In this document: positions 19,701 to 27,931 of the stretch, piece by piece
Layout: every line of letters begins with the position of its first letter
Numbering within the stretch: the first letter of the stretch is position 1
Source: Hydrogenophaga borbori
GTDB taxonomy: Bacteria > Pseudomonadota > Gammaproteobacteria > Burkholderiales > Burkholderiaceae_C
Reading direction: 5' to 3'
NCBI RefSeq assembly: GCF_003417535.1
Contig: NZ_QVLS01000008.1
Coordinates: 62,001 to 126,000 of the forward strand
DNA length: 64,000 nt
Program-made: the position numbers and the translations under genes
Notes under the pieces: model-generated
Told to the model about the DNA's origin: nothing
Database searches by the model: none
Seen by the model: only the letters and a program-made list of their open reading frames with translations

Positions 19701-21769
19701 GCCTGGCCGAGGCCCCGGGCCAGTCCTCGCGCCTGCTGCTCGATGGCATCGCGCCAGAGGCGCTGAACTTCGGGCGCATCGGCAACGACCTGCTGGTGCG
19801 GCACGGGGGTTCCAACGCCGCCGCTTTCATCCAGGACGCCTATGGGGCGAACACCCGTTGGACATTGGTGGACGCGCAAGGCCGGGAGCAAGACCTGTTG
19901 GTCCTGGCTTCCCAGGCCATTGCCGAGCAAACCCCTGCACAAAGCCAAGCGGCCTTCGCAGCGGCGGCGGACGCCCAGGCCGGGCCGATGACCTCGGCTC
20001 GGATGTACCTGGGAGACGGCGGCTGGGGTTGGCTGGGAGGCTTGCACCGTACCGATGAAGCGGGCACTTTCACAGAGGATGCCGGCACCTTCGATGAGCG
20101 CGTCTACCGATGGGAGAAAACCACGCAGCACACCGCGAGCGACGAGGCTGACGTGGTGCTGGGCGGCGAACGGGATGGGTCATCCTTCAAGAGCGAACTG
20201 CTCGCCACGGTCGAACGGACTGAGACGGTGTGGGGCCAGCGCTTCGTTGGCTACAAAACCGTCACCACGGGCTCGCCGGATCGCTTCATGTCCTTCGACG
20301 ACTACATGGTGGGTGCCGACGGGGTGTTTGCGACCAATCGCGTCTCGCTCGTGCCGGACAAAACGAACGGCATGGGCGTTGGCCACTTGTCTGTGTGGCT
20401 CCACGGCGACCTGCGCACCGAGTCCATCCCAGTCTACGAATCCGGCTGGGTGACGGAGAACCGCGTCGACTACTATTACCGAGCAACTTATGTCAACGTT
20501 CGCACGGTGGTCGAGCACCAGGGCGGTGACGGCGCCAACCACATCGGCCTGCAGGGGTCGGCCACCACGCTGGTGAGCGCGGGCGGTGGCGACGACGTGG
20601 TCGAGTCGCAGAACGCCACGCAGGAAACGCCTGGGTATAAGGACACCGGATCGCCCGACTGGATCGACGGCGGTTCCGGCGACGACCTCATCCGCGCGGG
20701 CGCTGGCGACGATGAACTGCGTGGTGGCCTGGGCAATGACACCCTCGTCGGCGGCGCCGGTGCCGATGTCTACGTGGTCGACGCCATGGACGACGGCTGG
20801 GACGTGATCGACGAGCGCGCCGTGCCCTCCGTGCATGTCACCGTCGCCACCTGGATGTACCCGCGCGCGGACTCGTCATCGCAATGGCGACTGGATCCGG
20901 CCGTGGAAGCTGAGTTGCGCTCGCTGGCCGGAAAACTTGACGAGGAGCAGGAGCTGCAATTGCAGGACGGGTCGCACTTCGAGTTCGACATGCCTGCAAC
21001 GGCCGACAAGCTCAATGCGCTGATGCGTTTGGACCAACGCCCATTGAGGTTCGATGCCAGTTCCTATTCCGCGATCGACTCCCCGGACCTGGACGGGCTG
21101 ATTGCCCGCGTCAGCGGGCGGCCCTTGGTGTCCTACTCCAATCCGTATTGGAGCAGCGACGCTCCGCACCCACCCAACTGGGGCAGCGAGGCTCCCCGCC
21201 CGCCAATCCACTTCGACGATCAGTCCTTGCGCTCCCTCGACGCCGACACCGTGCGCCTGGGCCCAGGCATCGACCCTGGCGCGCTGCAAGCGAGCTGGTC
21301 CACGGTGGACACCGAAGAAGGCCCCTGCCGTGCGCTCACATTGAGTTGGGGCGGCCCGGGCGGCGTGCACGTGCTCATGCCGGAGGACGGCGCTATTCCC
21401 GGAGCCGGCATCGAATGCTTCGAATTCGCCGATGGCACGGTGTGGTCGATGGAGCAGATGGTGGCGCTGGTGTCGAGCGCGCCCAAACCCGTGGTGGCTG
21501 CCGTGAGCGAGTGGCCCGCCCTGGCGTCAGGGAACGATCGCTGGCGGGATATCTGGGCTCTGGGCGACAACGGTGCCAGCAATCCGTTGTCGCAAGGCGT
21601 CTTCTCAGGAGCGGAGCTCAGCCCGGCGCAGGCGACCTTCGAAGCCCAGTTCAACAACCTCATCCACGCCATGGCGGCCTTCGCACCACCGCCGATGGCC
21701 AGCTTCACGCCGTCCAGCGACACCCAGGCCAGCGCCTTCGTGCCGGTGCTGGCGGCCAACCCGTTCTGA
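16670..21769 (+). CDS. Large RTX calcium-binding repeat protein
   Basis: A protein of 1,699 residues built on GGxGxDxLx nonapeptides. The densest block spans about residues 35-290 (with HGDDxLxGG variants); shorter blocks lie near 410-440, 560-585, 680-725, 815-860, 950-1003 and 1330-1371. Between them are haemolysin-type calcium-binding related domains (for example VRFDRGDGHDVLQGW and LHFGPGI). Residues 1004-1280 and 1372-1699 are largely non-repetitive. There is no signal peptide and the C-terminus is short and hydrophobic (VLAANPF), as expected for type I secretion, but no transporter genes are in the window. The start is uncertain: ATG at 16670 lies inside the preceding truncated gene, and GTG at 16709 (VYTTGITTTS) is an alternative. 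Confidence 0.88.
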   Translation: MKSTPHGASSTRRVYTTGITTTSTDTSRLGQGDALHGGAGDDWLFGEAGQDQMDGGSGKDVLFGGTDSDSLDGGDGDDVLVGDLSDKATPLHGDDRLSGGAGDDRLQGDGGHDQLFGGDGDDELQGDGKATPVYLHGDDFLDGGAGSDTLWGHGGADQLLGGTGDDGLWGDDGPSFAIDKTWHGQDLLMGEEGDDLLVGGGAADTLLGGAGDDWLYGDDVPDVPGLYTVDASAHGNDWLDGGAGNDQLVGGGGRDQLLGGEGDDVLKGGDGDDFLDGGSGLNHLAGGSGNDTYAVRGADLAQPAPATDQPFDVRTTLSDSQGSNLLRVDARQSDISLLPGLNADGSTGVCMVWRTGIDAQGQPQVAVLAMDSLRSAASFTVEFSDGQRVAFSRWVGDALQAEITEESPQAGDLLTGAAGNDHLGVYGAGSQVMGGRGDDTITLGAEGSVVRFDRGDGHDVLQGWYGEQHIAFGAGIRPEDLSVRLTPQGRIVIAIADVDGAESGDRLELPVSSWGLPSNGFLADVGFADGRTLTWRDLLAQGVRIEADPNSIWVTGTDAKDQFSGVPANATLAGGAGDDQYHLSAGERATVRDSQGLNRIVFSADAASDWAAVGVQRAAPTADGLDSNDLLLSAGGATIRLSDALTQGDRFEIALSDGQARPLAELVRGLGSMGVEDGWDNGYLIGGDGDDLLRGQGGQDTLSGQGGSDALLGGEGDDLYLIDFDPGHDQIIDLQGRNTVRFGPGVPADAVRIERVGDGTDLRLSLDDECSVTVRRALEGAVVRYEFDDGSAWTLDNLIGRLGLSHGLSLVGTSGSDELVGTVLGDFISAGPGDDSLSGGPGDDELRGGAGDDRYRFQLGDGVDRLIDPEGASELHFGPGITPEQLSAAHETLDGTRCVRLRYSADDNLLIRDDMPLDGLRFFFDNGEVRQAHALYAEILMSDGAPLVGSAGDDVLVGYASADVLQGLDGMDTLQGGAGNDRLDGGAGSDHLYGGHGQDSYVLRAGDGLDRLAEAPGQSSRLLLDGIAPEALNFGRIGNDLLVRHGGSNAAAFIQDAYGANTRWTLVDAQGREQDLLVLASQAIAEQTPAQSQAAFAAAADAQAGPMTSARMYLGDGGWGWLGGLHRTDEAGTFTEDAGTFDERVYRWEKTTQHTASDEADVVLGGERDGSSFKSELLATVERTETVWGQRFVGYKTVTTGSPDRFMSFDDYMVGADGVFATNRVSLVPDKTNGMGVGHLSVWLHGDLRTESIPVYESGWVTENRVDYYYRATYVNVRTVVEHQGGDGANHIGLQGSATTLVSAGGGDDVVESQNATQETPGYKDTGSPDWIDGGSGDDLIRAGAGDDELRGGLGNDTLVGGAGADVYVVDAMDDGWDVIDERAVPSVHVTVATWMYPRADSSSQWRLDPAVEAELRSLAGKLDEEQELQLQDGSHFEFDMPATADKLNALMRLDQRPLRFDASSYSAIDSPDLDGLIARVSGRPLVSYSNPYWSSDAPHPPNWGSEAPRPPIHFDDQSLRSLDADTVRLGPGIDPGALQASWSTVDTEEGPCRALTLSWGGPGGVHVLMPEDGAIPGAGIECFEFADGTVWSMEQMVALVSSAPKPVVAAVSEWPALASGNDRWRDIWALGDNGASNPLSQGVFSGAELSPAQATFEAQFNNLIHAMAAFAPPPMASFTPSSDTQASAFVPVLAANPF
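21149..21208 (+). repeat. Imperfect 30-bp tandem duplication inside the RTX gene
   Basis: Two 30-bp units encode WSSDAPHPPN and WGSEAPRPPI in the C-terminal non-repeat region. The Pro/Trp-rich decapeptide is unlike the rest of the protein. Confidence 0.6.
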
Positions 21770-21777
21770 GCCCGCCC

Positions 21778-23211
21778 TCAGGCCATGAACCCCAGATTGC
21801 CCGGGTAGTCCACGCTGTTGAAGTTGCCGATGTAGGGCAGCACCTGGCCCAGTTCGCCGCCGCTCACGCCGAACCACTGCGCCAGCGTGGCCGCGTACTG
21901 GCTCACCGAGGTGCTGGGCAGCAGCCGGCCCTGGCCCACGTGCCACTGGTCGAAGCTGTCGCTGGTGCTGTTGGTCACGCTCACGGGCGGGGCCTTGCCG
22001 TAGAAGGCGCGGCCGCGCACGGCGCCGCCCACCATGAGGTGGTGCGAGCCCCAGCCGTGGTCGGAGCCGTCGCCGTTGGAGGTGAGCGTGCGGCCGAAGT
22101 CCGAGGCGGTGAAAGCGGTCACCTTGTCGGCCACGCCGAGCTGCACGGTGGCGTCGTAGAAGGCGGTGAGCGCGCCGCTCAGGCGCTCCATCAGGCCGGC
22201 CTGGCCGTTGAGCAGGTTGTCGTGCAGGTCGAAGCCGCCGAGCGAGACGAAGAACACCTGGCGCCGGCTGCCGAGCTGGTTGCGCGCGGCGATCAGCCGC
22301 GCGACCAGGCGCAGCTGGCTGGCCAGGCCGTTGTTTGCCGGGAAACCGCTGAAGGGCGCGGTGTTGGCGGGAAAGGCGTTGAGCGCGCTGGTGATGGCGC
22401 CTTCGGTGCCATAGGCGCGCGCGGTGACCAGGTTGTATTCGTTCTCCAGCGCGTGCGCGCGGGTCTGCATCGCGATGTCGACCAGCGCCGAGCGCACCGC
22501 CGGCGAACCGTAGACGTTGCCGTTGAGGCAGTTGATGCGGACCGCCCCGCCGCTGCCCACCTGGTAGCTCAGCGCCTCGTCGCCCGAGAGGAACACGGTG
22601 TTGCCGGCCACCGAGACGCAGGTGAGCACGCTGTTGGTGTTGCTCGATCGTGCCAGGTCGCCCACCTGGCCGCCCCAGCCCGTGGTGCTGCCTTCGGCGG
22701 CCGAACTCATCCACACCGATTGCTGGTCGTTGTGCGAGAACAGCTTGGGCGGGCGCGGGAAGGACGCGCTGTTGCTGTTGTACTGCTGCCGCGTGAGCGG
22801 CACCACCAGGGGCCCGACGTTGAGCTGCACGGCGGCCGCGCCGGTGTTGAAGAGGTTGGCCAGGCCCGTCATGGCCGGGTGCAGGGCGTACTGTTTGCCG
22901 TCGGGCAGCGGCACGGCGGGGTTGAGCACGGTGGCCGCCAGGTCGGCGCGCGGGATGGCGATGCCGCCGCGGATGGCGGCGTACTGGGCGTGGCTGGTGG
23001 CGTCGTAGTTGATGACGGTGTTGGCGTAGTCGTTGCCGCCAAACAGGAAGACGCAGACCAGGGCCTTGTAGTCGGTGGCGTCGAAGGCCGCGGCCTCGCC
23101 GATGGCGGCGAGGTTCATCACCGTGGGCAGGGCGGTGCCGGTGAAGGCGAGCTGACCGGCGCGGCGCAGGAAGGCGCGGCGGGTGTGTCGGGCGGGGGCG
23201 ATGAAATGCAT
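21778..23211 (-). CDS. DUF1501-domain exported protein (sulfatase-like fold)
   Basis: A 477-residue protein with a twin-arginine-type signal (TRRAFLRRAG) and the DUF1501 features VCVFLFGGNDYANTVI near the N-terminus, FVSLGGFDLHDNL and FTASDFGRTLTSNGDGSDHG towards the C-terminus. The last holds the Asp/His cluster of the alkaline-phosphatase-like superfamily. Family members occur almost always next to a DUF1800 gene, as here (10 bp downstream of it), and are exported together; the substrate is unknown. It converges with the RTX gene, whose stop is only 8 bp away, leaving no room for a separate terminator. Confidence 0.92.
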   Translation of the reverse strand: MHFIAPARHTRRAFLRRAGQLAFTGTALPTVMNLAAIGEAAAFDATDYKALVCVFLFGGNDYANTVINYDATSHAQYAAIRGGIAIPRADLAATVLNPAVPLPDGKQYALHPAMTGLANLFNTGAAAVQLNVGPLVVPLTRQQYNSNSASFPRPPKLFSHNDQQSVWMSSAAEGSTTGWGGQVGDLARSSNTNSVLTCVSVAGNTVFLSGDEALSYQVGSGGAVRINCLNGNVYGSPAVRSALVDIAMQTRAHALENEYNLVTARAYGTEGAITSALNAFPANTAPFSGFPANNGLASQLRLVARLIAARNQLGSRRQVFFVSLGGFDLHDNLLNGQAGLMERLSGALTAFYDATVQLGVADKVTAFTASDFGRTLTSNGDGSDHGWGSHHLMVGGAVRGRAFYGKAPPVSVTNSTSDSFDQWHVGQGRLLPSTSVSQYAATLAQWFGVSGGELGQVLPYIGNFNSVDYPGNLGFMA

Positions 23212-23221
23212 GGCGCGCTCC

Positions 23222-25063
23222 TCACTTCTGGATCAGGTACTCGGGGCAGGCCATCACCATGAGCACGGCGGCCCAGACCCGCCGGTTCCTGGCGTCGGCG
23301 CTGCTGGCGGCCGTGACGGTGGTGGCGTTGAGCGCGTTGACCATGAGCGTGCGCGTGGCGGGTGAGATCTGCCCCGCCGCCAGCATCAGGTTCAGGTGGT
23401 CCACCAGCGCGGCGGCGTTGGTCACCAGCGCGAGTTCGCGCGCGTAGTTGGCCTTCACGTCGTAGGCGTAGTTGTTCCACGCGGCATAGGGAACGCCCGG
23501 GTTGGGGCAGTTGATGCCGCGCTCGATCACGCCCTGCATGAAGTTGAGGTAGCCGCCCACGCTGGACTCGTTGACGAGCTGGAACTCCGGCGCCGTGGCA
23601 TTGCGGGCCGCCAGGGCGGTGTTGGGCGGCACGTAGCCGGGGCGGAAGAAATTGAAGACCGAGGGCGAGCGCAGCGGGCTCTGACCGAGCTGGGTGCCGG
23701 CGTCGGCCAGGTCGAAGACCTTCCAGCTGCCCGCCGCCGACGTGACGTCGAAGCTGCGCGCCCACTGAATGAAGCGGACCATGGGCTCGCGCAGCTTGCC
23801 GTGGGTGCTGCTGGACAGCGAGAGGCCGCCGCGCGCCTCGGGGTCGAGCAGGATGGCGACCATCACCGCCTGCAGGTCGCCGCGCTGGCCCTTGCCGTTG
23901 TTGTTGAACTTGCTCGCCACGCGCGCCACGTAGGCCGGGCTGGGGTCGCTGGTCACCAGGCGCTGGATCATCTGGCGCGCGAAGAAGGGCCCGGTGTTGG
24001 GGTGGTTGAACAGCGTGTCCAGGGCGATGCGCAGCGCCGCGCGCCCGGGCGTGCCGGCCGGCACCGTGGCGCCCAGGAAGCGCGCCTCCAGCGTGGAGTG
24101 GCGGCTCTCGCGCAGGCTCATGGGCTTGCGCGCGAAGGCGCTGGATTCGATGGTGTAGTTCTGCCCGACCGGCGTGTGTCGCACGCCGTCGGAGGTGTCG
24201 AAGTCCCAGCCGGTGAAGACGCGCGCGAGGTGGGTCACGTCGTCCTGGGTGTAGCTCTCGATGGGGCGTCCCCCGCTCATCTTGGGCGTGCCATCGAGGT
24301 TGAGTTCGAGCAGGCCGATGGTGAAGAGCTGCATCACCTCGCGCGCGTAGTTTTCGTCGGGCACGCGGCCGGTGGAGGGGTTCTCCTTCTGGTTGCCCTT
24401 GGTGTTGAGGAAGTAGCCCATGGCCGGGTGCAGCGTCACGTCCTCGAGCAACTGGCGGAAGTTGCCGAAGGCGTTGCGCATGAGCATGTCCCACCACGAG
24501 GCGTAGGCGTGGCTGCGCCAGGTGAACTCGGCCGTGGTCAGCGAGCTGACAAAGATCTCGGACAGCGCGAGCGCGACGCGCTTGCGCATGGCCTCGCCGC
24601 CCGACAGCAGCTGGCTCCAGAGCATGAAGTCGGCCGGGTACTGGTTGAAGAAGTAGTTGTTGCTGTCGATGGCGCCATAGCCGCGCGCCTGCAGCCAGTC
24701 CCAGCCGCTCTGGCCTCGGGGCTGCTGGAACTGGCGCGCCAGCCACAGGGCGTAGCCTTCGCTGCGCAGTGCCGCGATCTCCTGCGGCGTGGAGGAGAAC
24801 TGCGCCTGCTGCAGGAAGCGCGCCGCCTCGGCGTCGTTGTTCGCGGCGAGGTAGGTGTAGCCGTCGAGGGAAAAGTCCACCACGGGCACGAAGGGCGGTT
24901 CGGCCGATCCGCCGTCGCTGCCACCGCCGCCCCCCCCGCAGGCGGCCAGCGCCGCCGTGGCCGCTGCCGCGGCACCGGCGATCGCTGCGCGGGTGCGCGC
25001 CGCCGGGTCTTCGTGCTCGATCAGCGCATCGCTGGGCAGATCGTCCTGTTCGATCGTCGCCAT
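23222..25063 (-). CDS. DUF1800-domain lipoprotein
   Basis: A 613-residue protein with the DUF1800 core, recognisable from RVALALSEIFVSS, the stretch ASWWDMLMRNAFGNFRQLLE and PDENYAREVMQLFTIGLLEL (about residues 150-270). The N-terminus has a lipobox-like LAAC followed by a run of Gly, but the preceding part is unusually long and acidic for a lipoprotein signal. The ATG at 25063 is preferred over GTG at 25069 because GGAGG sits six bases before it. It forms a two-gene unit with the DUF1501 protein. The biochemical function of the pair is unknown. Confidence 0.9.
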   Translation of the reverse strand: MATIEQDDLPSDALIEHEDPAARTRAAIAGAAAAATAALAACGGGGGGSDGGSAEPPFVPVVDFSLDGYTYLAANNDAEAARFLQQAQFSSTPQEIAALRSEGYALWLARQFQQPRGQSGWDWLQARGYGAIDSNNYFFNQYPADFMLWSQLLSGGEAMRKRVALALSEIFVSSLTTAEFTWRSHAYASWWDMLMRNAFGNFRQLLEDVTLHPAMGYFLNTKGNQKENPSTGRVPDENYAREVMQLFTIGLLELNLDGTPKMSGGRPIESYTQDDVTHLARVFTGWDFDTSDGVRHTPVGQNYTIESSAFARKPMSLRESRHSTLEARFLGATVPAGTPGRAALRIALDTLFNHPNTGPFFARQMIQRLVTSDPSPAYVARVASKFNNNGKGQRGDLQAVMVAILLDPEARGGLSLSSSTHGKLREPMVRFIQWARSFDVTSAAGSWKVFDLADAGTQLGQSPLRSPSVFNFFRPGYVPPNTALAARNATAPEFQLVNESSVGGYLNFMQGVIERGINCPNPGVPYAAWNNYAYDVKANYARELALVTNAAALVDHLNLMLAAGQISPATRTLMVNALNATTVTAASSADARNRRVWAAVLMVMACPEYLIQK

Positions 25064-25213
25064 GGCCACCCTCCATCTGGATGGGGCGCGAGTCTAGGCA
25101 GGCGACCGCGGGCGCCGATGGCGCGTTGCGCTTGGTTACAGGGGGGTGTCGTGGCGTCGCCGCATCCGCTGAGCGGCTTACCGTATGGGGGTATTTGTCA
25201 AGCCGCCGGTCGT

Positions 25214-26056
25214 TCAGCCGATGCGCGCCGCGTGCAATTGATCACGCGTTTTGAGGGCCGCCTGGCGCGCCGCGGCGGCGAAGTCGTCGCCCGCCGAGGC
25301 ATAGAGGATGGCGCGCGAGGAGTTCACGACGATGGGGCCGGTGATGGCATCGCCCTGCAGGCGCAGGCCCGCGCGCACGGTGGCCGTGGCGTCGCCGCCC
25401 TGAGCGCCCACGCCGGGGATGAGCAAGGGCAGCGTGGGGGCGAGTTCGCGCACGCGCGCGATCTCGGCCGGGTAGGTGGCGCCCACCACCAGGCCGAGCT
25501 GGCCATTGAGGTTCCAGGGCCCCTGCGCGAGGCGCGCCACGTGCTCGTACAGCAGGGGTTGGCCGGCGACGGAGGACAGGCGCTGCGCCTGCAGGTCGTC
25601 GCCCCCGGGGTTGGAGGTGCGGCACAGCAGGAAGGCGCCCTTGCCGTGGCGGCGCAGGTAGGGCTCCACCGAGTCGAAGCCCATGAAGGGCGAGAGCGTG
25701 ACGGCGTCGGCGCCGAAGCGCTCGAAGGCCTCGATGGCGTACTGCTCGGCGGTGGCGCCGATGTCGCCGCGCTTGGCGTCGAGGATCACGGGCACGCCGG
25801 GCGCGGCGCGGCGCATGTGCGCGACCAGGCGCTCGAGCTGGTCTTCGGCGCGGTGCGCGGCGAAGTAGGCGATCTGCGGCTTGAAGGCGCAGACCAGGTC
25901 GGCGGTGGCATCGACGATGGCGGCGCAGAAGTCGTGAATGCGCGAGGCGTCGTTCTTCAGGTGCGCGGGGAACTTGGCGGGGTCCGGGTCCAGGCCCACG
26001 CACAGCAGGCTCGCGTTGTCGCGGGTGGCGGCCTGCAGCTGGTCGATGAAGGTCAT
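25214..26056 (-). CDS. pyrF: Orotidine 5'-phosphate decarboxylase (type 2)
   Basis: Last step of UMP synthesis, decarboxylating OMP. The 280-residue protein is of the longer type 2 class found in many actinobacteria and betaproteobacteria. The catalytic Lys/Asp motif is [18 protein letters not shown] (about residues 91-108), and phosphate-binding elements are near [12 protein letters not shown] and [12 protein letters not shown]. Start ATG at 26056 begins [10 protein letters not shown]; the much longer open frame upstream is a shadow of the divergent transporter gene. It is transcribed singly. Confidence 0.96.
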   Translation of the reverse strand: MTFIDQLQAATRDNASLLCVGLDPDPAKFPAHLKNDASRIHDFCAAIVDATADLVCAFKPQIAYFAAHRAEDQLERLVAHMRRAAPGVPVILDAKRGDIGATAEQYAIEAFERFGADAVTLSPFMGFDSVEPYLRRHGKGAFLLCRTSNPGGDDLQAQRLSSVAGQPLLYEHVARLAQGPWNLNGQLGLVVGATYPAEIARVRELAPTLPLLIPGVGAQGGDATATVRAGLRLQGDAITGPIVVNSSRAILYASAGDDFAAAARQAALKTRDQLHAARIG

Positions 26057-26131
26057 GGGCCGGGATTTTAGGTGGGGGCATCGGCCGCCCGCCCGGTGGA
26101 CGGGATTTGGAACAACCGTACGATCGGCAGC

Positions 26132-27043
26132 ATGCACTCGATATCGCGCCGGCAACTGGTTCTGCTCGTCCTCCTCACCCTGGTGTGGGGCATCAACTGG
26201 CCGATCATGAAGATCGGCATCGCGGGTTATCAGCCGCTCACCTTCCGCGCCCTGAGCATGTGGATCGGTCTGCCGGTGCTGGCCGGCGTGCTGTGGTGGC
26301 GCGGGGCGCCGTTCCGGATGGCGCGCGAGCACTGGGGCCAGTTGGCGTGGCTCACGGTGATCAACATGCTGTTCTGGCACACGCTGGCGGTGCTGGCGAT
26401 CCAGTCGCTGTCCAGCGGGCGCGCGGCCATCCTGGGCTACACCATGCCGGTGTTCTCGGCCATCGTGGGCGCGCTGTGGTTCGGCCAGCGCCTGCCGATG
26501 CGCGCCTGGGGCGGCGTGGCAGCGGCTGCCCTGGGCGTGCTGCTGCTGCTGTGGCACGAGTTCGTGCGCCTGTCGGGCGCGCCGCTGGCCGTGGGCATGA
26601 TGCTGCTGGCCGCGGCGATGTGGGCCTGGGGCACGCAGCAGATGCGGCGCACCACGCTGCCCTACGACACGCTGACGATCTCGTTCTGGATGATCGCGCT
26701 GACCACGGTCTGGATGAGCGCCCTGTCCTGGCTGTTCGAGCGCGAGGCCTGGGGCGTGATGCCGGGCCCGGTGGTGTGGGGGGCCATCGTCTACAACGCG
26801 CTGGGCGTGTTCGCCTTCGCGCAGGTGGCCTGGCTGGTGCTGGCGCGCGACCTGCCGCCGATCGCGTCCACGCTGAGCGTGATGATGATCCCGGTGTTGG
26901 GCGTGTTCAGCGGTGCCTGGCTGCTGGGCGAGGTGCTGCACTGGCAGGACTGGGTGGCGGTGGCGCTGATCATGCTGGCGATCGCGGCCGTGCTGTGGCC
27001 GGCGAGGCCGGCCGCGCCGGGCGCCGAGCCGCCGGGGGCCTAG
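26132..27043 (+). CDS. DMT-superfamily (EamA) transporter
   Basis: A 303-residue inner membrane protein with about ten hydrophobic segments in two EamA repeats. The first repeat begins [21 protein letters not shown], a typical EamA opening, and the second around [16 protein letters not shown]. The last helix is followed by a short Pro/Ala-rich tail. The ATG at 26132 matches the usual N-terminus. Such proteins export amino acids or other small metabolites; the substrate here cannot be told. It is divergent from pyrF and converges with the uracil-DNA glycosylase gene. Confidence 0.9.
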   Translation: MHSISRRQLVLLVLLTLVWGINWPIMKIGIAGYQPLTFRALSMWIGLPVLAGVLWWRGAPFRMAREHWGQLAWLTVINMLFWHTLAVLAIQSLSSGRAAILGYTMPVFSAIVGALWFGQRLPMRAWGGVAAAALGVLLLLWHEFVRLSGAPLAVGMMLLAAAMWAWGTQQMRRTTLPYDTLTISFWMIALTTVWMSALSWLFEREAWGVMPGPVVWGAIVYNALGVFAFAQVAWLVLARDLPPIASTLSVMMIPVLGVFSGAWLLGEVLHWQDWVAVALIMLAIAAVLWPARPAAPGAEPPGA

Positions 27044-27058
27044 AGCCCCCGTCAGACA

Positions 27059-27931
27059 CTACCGATCGATCTCCATGGCCAGGCACAGGTCGGCCCAGGC
27101 CTTGGCCTTGTCGATGGGTGTGCGCAGCAGGTAGGCCGGGTGGTAGGTCACGATGACCGGCACGCCCTCGTAGCGGTGCAGCCGCCCACGCAGGCGGCCG
27201 ATGGGCTCGGTGGTCTTGAGCAAGGACTGCACCGCGAAGCGGCCCATGGCGATGATCAGCTTGGGCCGGACCAGCGCCACCTGGCGCGACAGGAAGGGTT
27301 CGCACTGCACCACTTCCTCGGGCGCCGGGTTGCGGTTGGCCGGCGGGCGGCACTTGAGCACGTTGGCGATGAACACCCCGCGCGCGTCCATGGCCTGGCG
27401 GTCGCGCCCGCAGGCGCGCAGCATGGCGTCGAGCAGCTGGCCGGCGGGGCCCACGAAGGGCTCGCCCTGGCGGTCTTCCTGTTCGCCGGGGGCCTCGCCC
27501 ACGATCATCCAGTCGGCCTCGGTGTGGCCGACACCGAACACGGTGTTGCGCCGCGACTCGCACAGGCCGCAGGCGCGGCAGTCGGCCACGGCCTCGCGCA
27601 GCGCGGGCCAGTCGAGCGTGGCGATGTCGCTGCGCGCGGGGCTGGGGGGGGCGGCCGGTGCCGGCATCGGCGCAGGCGCAGGCGCAGGCGCCTGGGGCGG
27701 GCGGACCGCCGCGGGCGAGCGCCCGGCGGGTGCGGGCGAGCGCCCGGCGGGTGCGGGCGTGGCCGCCGCGGCGGGCGCCGCCACGGCGCTGGTCGCCGGC
27801 TCGGGGCTGGCCGCGGGCGCGCGCGGCGGCGCGGGCACCCAGACCTTCACGCCCATCTCGGCCAGCATGGCGCGCTGGCGCGCGTCGAGTTCGCGCACCC
27901 AGCCGTCGGGCGTGTCGGTCCGGTCGCTCAT
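27059..27931 (-). CDS. Uracil-DNA glycosylase, family 4 (iron-sulfur)
   Basis: Removes uracil from DNA in base excision repair. The catalytic domain occupies about residues 105-290 and shows the active-site motif VGEAPGEQEDRQGEPFVG, the second motif VTYHPAYLLR, and four cysteines for a [4Fe-4S] cluster (two in DCRACGLC, one in NVLKCRPP, one in VVQCEPF). The N-terminal 100 residues are an Ala/Pro-rich linker with short DNA repeats and lack catalytic features. It is third in the run tsaB-rimI-glycosylase, with ATGA overlap at 27928-27931. Confidence 0.93.
   Translation of the reverse strand: MSDRTDTPDGWVRELDARQRAMLAEMGVKVWVPAPPRAPAASPEPATSAVAAPAAAATPAPAGRSPAPAGRSPAAVRPPQAPAPAPAPMPAPAAPPSPARSDIATLDWPALREAVADCRACGLCESRRNTVFGVGHTEADWMIVGEAPGEQEDRQGEPFVGPAGQLLDAMLRACGRDRQAMDARGVFIANVLKCRPPANRNPAPEEVVQCEPFLSRQVALVRPKLIIAMGRFAVQSLLKTTEPIGRLRGRLHRYEGVPVIVTYHPAYLLRTPIDKAKAWADLCLAMEIDR
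27711..27759 (-). repeat. 21-bp tandem repeat in the glycosylase linker
   Basis: Two exact 21-bp units plus seven bases of a third encode the heptad PAGRSPA twice in the Ala/Pro-rich linker. A 6-bp repeat (GCAGGC) lies just before, at about 27671-27689. Copy number may vary between strains. Confidence 0.75.

Noticed and set aside
16433-20131. 1,232-codon minus-strand frame opposite the RTX gene
   Set aside because: It is the antisense reading of the Gly/Asp repeat codons. The plus frame has clear RTX motifs.
25196-25201. TTGACA on the minus strand as a -35 for the DUF1800 gene
   Set aside because: No matching -10 at 16-18 bp; the nearest candidate (TAAGCC) is poor, so no promoter is claimed.
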